NCBI RefSeq assembly: GCF_019703515.2
Contig: NC_059372.1
Span: forward strand, 25,208,931-25,272,930
Source: Myxocyprinus asiaticus
Taxonomy: Eukaryota > Chordata > Actinopteri > Cypriniformes > Catostomidae
DNA length: 64,000 nt
Direction: 5' to 3'
Part shown: in pieces, positions 60,501 through 64,000 of the stretch
Numbering within the stretch: the first letter of the stretch is position 1
Layout of the letters: each line of letters begins with the position of its first letter
Made by a program: the position numbers and the translations under genes
Notes under the pieces: model-generated
The model's database searches: none
Seen by the model: the letters and a program-made list of their open reading frames with translations, nothing else
Told to the model about the DNA's origin: nothing

Positions 60501-63500
60501 AATGTTCTCCACCACCACAGGAGTCTTAATATTCACCGCCATTAAGAACAGACTCAGGGCTGAAAATGAATGGAGAATGATTATATTGCTGTGGTAACTT
60601 CATAAATATGTATTTTCTTAGTCGTTAAAGGATACATTAATGTGTAGACTCTGAGACTAATACACAGCAGGACTCACCACAGCGGAGTCTGAGCTCCCAG
60701 CACCCTCCCTCCTTAGCAATGGAGTCTGTGAGAAGCAGCATCTCATACTGCAAACTGCTGACCTAGATGAAAGGAGACCAAAACTGTGAGTACTAAACAG
60801 CCAAATTCTTATATCGCTACTCGCTAAAAATATTTAAAGCTACTATGTAAGAAGGGGTGGTTAAGTACCAGATCCGGGTTGGCCCAGTGTCCTTTCAAGG
60901 CAGCTGACACCTTGGCAATAATGAGGTCATTCATCTGCTGAGTGGCCTCTGGTTGATCTCTAAAAAACACATTGACACAAAAGAAGTTCATGCAACTAAT
61001 ACAGATATTGGTCAGGGTAAAGCCTCGATATGGAAACCACACTTTTTGACCAATGACTTTTTCATGGCTCTTCTATTTTTATGTGATAATTGGATAAGGT
61101 TTTTTGGATAAGGAACCAGTAGTACCAACTCAAAAGAACAATTCGTTCACAACTCAGATATCACAATGGTTTGTGAGCAAGTTTGACTGTACCAAAGATT
61201 CATATTTAGCCGATAAAATATTTTAGAGTGAAAGCACTATTTTACAATTCACTGATACTTCCAGGTTTTCCATGGCTGTGGGAACACTGCCATTAGCTAT
61301 TCTGTTCAAAGATTCCTCATTCAGTTTGTTTGTTTATAAGTAAATATACCTGGTGAGTAAACAGACAAGCTGGCGGACTTCCTCCCTCATGGCTCCAGTG
61401 CCACGACGCAGGTTGTACTCAAACAGCTCTCGGATGAGACCCTGCAGTACCAGGATCTGCCTGATGGCAGTGTTAGTCGCCAGTGCACGCAAAAGAGTTA
61501 TACAGTGACCTGTGACTGCAGACGCACAGCCGTAGCACTTGGTTGAGGACCTATGTCCGCAGCCCAGGACAGACAGGGCACGGTATTGGCTGGCTGTGAA
61601 GGTGGGCTGGGTGGATGTGCGGGATGATTTGGTAGCTGCTTCTCGCTGCTGCAGGTCATATTCTAGCAGCTCTTTACGAGATGCAAGCACTTTCTGAATA
61701 AGGAATCAAACCAAAACCAGAGATTAAGAAACCAAAATCATATTTGGGAATCAAAGTGAGTGCTTGTACACTGAAATGCTGTTCTATAACCTGGATGATT
61801 TTGGAGAGCTCATCAAATGAAGTTTTGCAGTCTCCACTGTACTCCTGAGCCAGCTGTTGAATGTACCGGTTGACACTAGCAGTGGAGGTGGCCAAACCGC
61901 CTCCTGCTCCCGTATCATCCTGATAAGAACCATGAAAACATGAATGTCACACCCAAAACAGGCAGTGTGTGTTCAGTAACACCATATCTGAAGATTATCT
62001 GACCACTGTTAAAATTAATGGTGCCTTAAACAGAACTTTTCAAAAGTTCATCATCAATTTATAAAGTACTTAATCCAAGAGCTCTTTGTGGGTATCGATC
62101 CATCTCAAAGTTTTATCTGACAGTACAACAGCTGACAGTAACTGACCTGTGGTTTCTCAGGTGCAGCCTCGTTCACTTTGGACAGCAGACTCTCTAGTTG
62201 TGGCCGGTGGCCCATGAGCTGGTGGTAAACACGGTCAGCCTTGTCCAACAGAGTGTTGATGTTGGTCACAGCCTGAACACAATGTAAAAAAGTTTTAGTA
62301 ACGGGACTTACATGGTGTGAAGGTGTTTATGATAACAATTAATGTTTTTAAAATATTATTGTGTATGGTTACCCATGTGCTCTTTAGAACTTCAAATTGA
62401 GACCCAATTAAATAATCCCAATTTAGACAATATTCCCAAATACAACCCGATTTCTTTCCAGAAACCCAAATTGTATAACTGACAATTTTTTTTATTGTTA
62501 TTAAATATTACCTTTTTCCTGTCTTCTTCATTTTCTATGGGATCTACAGCACAACAGGGTTTTGCATACAGCATGAAGTCAAAGCGTGCATATTTACAGA
62601 AACCACAGGCATTGCACAGGAACGGGTCCTTCTCATCGTAATTAATGGATCTGGAAATCAAAATTGTCAATTTCAACAAAATTACAAGTCTATGTTTGTT
62701 TCTTAGGTCTTTGTAAATTACATTTTTAAACCAGATCTCAAAATCCAATCTCTGCTTTACCTGCACTTGTGGCACTGGTAGACGTTCTCTCCACAGTTGC
62801 CACACACTCCTGGGTTGGCAGGAACAGATGCACTGCAGCGAGGGCACTGCAGGGTCTCTGTAGAAGCCTGGTAGTTCTCATAGAAATCAGAGAATTCAAT
62901 CATCAGGTTGGAGGCCACAATGGGTAGAGGAAGATCAATCTTTACTTCAGTTTGTCCAGGGGTCAACTGCACCTTCTTTGCTTTGTGCCAGCGAGCAGGT
63001 CTATAAAAATAACATTAAAAGCATTAAAAGCAATTCTGCAAGCATATTCAGTTTTAAGGGAATTGGAACTTCTAAATCAAATTCCAACAAGAGTCTAGAA
63101 AAAATATGCTCACTTGTTCTTCAGCTCTACGATGGCCTGTACAGTCCTGTTATTATAGTAGAGGTTGATTGTGCGAACCATCTTGGTTCTCTTGAGATCG
63201 CCGATCTTCACAGTGACTTTGCTAATAGTGTGGCTGCCAATCAGCTTTACCACTTGCTGAGTGGTAGTGTAACGGGTGTCCACTTTGATAGATGACAGTT
63301 TGATGTTCTAATAGCACAGAGAATAAAGTAGGCCAACATTAAAAACCACAACAAGACAAGCATTTATAAGTATTTTCTGACTGCCATTCTATGATCACTC
63401 ACAGAGAAGGGCACTTCAGGATTGTTGCACACCAAGCAGGGATCACTTTCCAAGTAAAATCCATCGAACTCCACCAGCCCAGACAGGGTGCTAAGACAAC

Positions 63501-64000
63501 ACAAGAGAAAAAAAAACTGAAAATGTTTAAACTTGCTGTTTTTCACACCCAAGTTTCACATGTTGGGAACACTTACTTGTATATGTTTGAATTGGGATGA
63601 TTGGTCAGGATGTGGTTCTGTGCCCTAAGGATTTCTACAGCTTTCTGAGAGTATTCTTTCAGCTGGGAACGTAGAACAATAAAGTCAATGCAAAGAAAAA
63701 ATAACAAAAATGTTCATAAAATAATATATAGGCCTACTATATGTTCATAAAAGACATGTTTATCCACTCATTCTGAGATTCTCAGCAGCCAGCAGTCATG
63801 CCAGTATCTTTTGGCTCCCGAGTAAGCTCCTGAGTAAAAGTTCTGACAAGGCATTGTGAATGTACCTTCTTTTCTGTCTGGGGTGTTTTGAGGGAGAAGT
63901 ATCCGAGCAGGTCCACAAACTGAGCTGCTTTGCGTCCGTAAGATGGGAGTTCTGGCCAAATGGCCCACATTAGGTCCAGCAGCAAGTCCTGTTGGGACTT
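45768..64000 (-). CDS. ubr4: UBR4, E3 ubiquitin-protein ligase, C-terminal 37 coding exons
   Basis: Partial gene, continuing right. Exons 5' to 3' (high-low): 64000-63866, 63662-63577, 63490-63403, 63307-63114, 63000-62761, 62650-62512, 62272-62147, 61919-61791, 61693-61350, 60959-60869, 60762-60678, 60559-60432, 60314-60185, 60088-59931, 59838-59729, 59612-59471, 59377-59296, 59150-58977, 58893-58772, 58677-58480, 57992-57912, 57832-57745, 57633-57506, 57401-57294, 57183-57064, 56954-56764, 56641-56468, 56278-56179, 56073-55855, 54818-54705, 50186-50044, 49939-49814, 49349-49155, 48859-48635, 47072-46982, 46258-46096, 45832-45768. All splice sites are GT-AG and all phases close: 5,232 nt, 1,743 residues, no internal stop. 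UBR4 (about 5,180 residues in human) is an N-degron and protein-quality-control E3. The window holds roughly its last third, including the hemiRING. The UBR box lies outside. Confidence 0.96.
46271..46857. repeat. Direct duplication, proximal copy (in a UBR4 intron)
   Basis: Same block as 44,496-45,100, here between UBR4 exons 47,072-46,982 and 46,258-46,096. It has extra bases around 46,615-46,635 (ACCTTGCTTACCAGAGG) that the other copy lacks. Confidence 0.88.
47550..48600. mobile_element. Possible DNA transposon remnant in a UBR4 intron
   Basis: The left edge has GGTTGATGCATCGATTCCTA and the right edge TGAATCGTGAATCAATCAATTAG before a CAACCC. Both resemble the ends of a GAATCG-rich element family. 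Poly-A tracts lie at about 48,528-48,557. No target duplication or transposase was found. Confidence 0.35.
48635..54818 (-). CDS. ubr4: UBR4 hemiRING (catalytic) exons
   Basis: The exon 54,818-54,705 contains [17 protein letters not shown]. It is spliced across a 4.5 kb transposon-filled intron to 50,186-50,044 ([18 protein letters not shown]), then 49,939-49,814 ([18 protein letters not shown]), 49,349-49,155 and 48,859-48,635. These supply the Cys and His ligands of the zinc-binding hemiRING that recruits the ubiquitin-loaded E2, as reported for human UBR4. All ligands visible to me are intact. Confidence 0.93.
51153..52260 (+). pseudogene. DIRS gag, frameshifted
   Basis: Plus-strand frames begin [20 protein letters not shown] with ECCPYCSSF. 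They pass through a very acidic tract (EEEEDYDDD) to [35 protein letters not shown] and [19 protein letters not shown]. At least two frame changes break it. Confidence 0.75.
52960..53540 (+). pseudogene. DIRS tyrosine recombinase, degraded
   Basis: The frame reads [13 protein letters not shown], then [38 protein letters not shown], and after a stop [14 protein letters not shown] and [18 protein letters not shown]. These include the R-x2-H-S-T-R-G block of the catalytic region. In-frame stops show that it is inactive. Just upstream, near 52.4-52.6 kb, [18 protein letters not shown] is the tail of the missing RT-RNase H polyprotein. Confidence 0.85.
54819..62272 (-). CDS. ubr4: UBR4 helical-repeat scaffold exons
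   Basis: 22 exons from 62,272 down to 55,855 (listed in the gene entry). They code for mostly helical, armadillo-like sequence, e.g. [40 protein letters not shown] and [19 protein letters not shown]. An acidic patch [11 protein letters not shown] lies near 57.6 kb. Introns are short (about 80-500 nt). The exon pair 60,314-60,185 and 60,088-59,931 encodes the most diverged stretch relative to the mammalian protein as I remember it. Confidence 0.9.
58138..58407. repeat. MITE family A, left end missing
   Basis: Right end GAGTGAACTATCCCTTTAA with TTAA, and an inner inverted pair around TCTCCATTTTCACATTCTGA. The left TTAA end is absent. It lies in a short UBR4 intron. Confidence 0.7.
62512..63490 (-). 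CDS. ubr4: UBR4 cysteine-rich exons
   Basis: Four consecutive exons (63,490-63,403; 63,307-63,114; 63,000-62,761; 62,650-62,512). They encode [17 protein letters not shown], then a beta-rich stretch, then [20 protein letters not shown] with VYQCHKC, and finally [18 protein letters not shown]. The repeated Cys-x2-Cys pairs suggest structural zinc binding; that is inference from spacing, not from a named domain. Confidence 0.92.

Overview
This window is vertebrate nuclear DNA. It almost certainly comes from a cyprinid (carp or minnow type) fish. The evidence is spliced vertebrate genes with GT-AG introns together with a typical cyprinid repeat load: TTAA-flanked foldback MITEs, a tRNA-derived SINE with canonical A and B boxes, hAT and Tc1 DNA transposons, an L2-clade LINE, a Ty3/gypsy chromovirus and a DIRS retroelement. 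There are no bacterial operons, CRISPR arrays or RNA genes.

Two protein-coding genes are present, both on the minus strand. (1) IFFO2, intermediate filament family orphan 2, is complete: nine coding exons run from the ATG at 37,965 to the TAG at 1,840 and give a 529-residue protein. Intron 1 is about 27.7 kb and consists largely of transposable elements. (2) UBR4, the giant E3 ubiquitin ligase, is represented by its last 37 coding exons (64,000 down to the TGA at 45,768). They give 1,743 contiguous C-terminal residues including the hemiRING catalytic module; the gene continues beyond the right edge. As I recall it, IFFO2 and UBR4 are also neighbours in the same orientation on human 1p36, so the arrangement looks like conserved synteny. 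Every exon was joined by hand at GT/AG sites, and reading-frame phase closes at every junction, so I am confident of these models.

Layout: 1-1,839 IFFO2 3' flank with a foldback MITE; 1,840-9,748 IFFO2 exons 9 to 2 with small transposon insertions; 9,983-14,324 a defective chromodomain Ty3/gypsy element carrying a SINE; 15-26 kb intron with MITEs and hAT elements, including a 2.1 kb long-TIR element holding a probable solo LTR; 26.3-31.7 kb nested DNA transposons; 33.2-34.5 kb a 1.3 kb foldback; 34.5-35.2 kb microsatellites; 37.4-38.0 kb IFFO2 exon 1 and promoter; 39.0-43.7 kb an L2 LINE inside a MITE; 44.5-45.1 and 46.3-46.9 kb a direct duplication around the last UBR4 exons; 45.8-64 kb UBR4. 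The UBR4 intron at 50.2-54.7 kb is almost entirely a hAT element containing a DIRS element.

The most striking observation is that the 8-bp target-site duplication of that hAT is exactly the first eight intron bases of a UBR4 5' splice site. The splice donor is therefore intact at the exon and duplicated on the far side of the transposon. I see no evidence for an entirely new biological system; the novelty here is in transposon architecture and its interface with two conserved genes.
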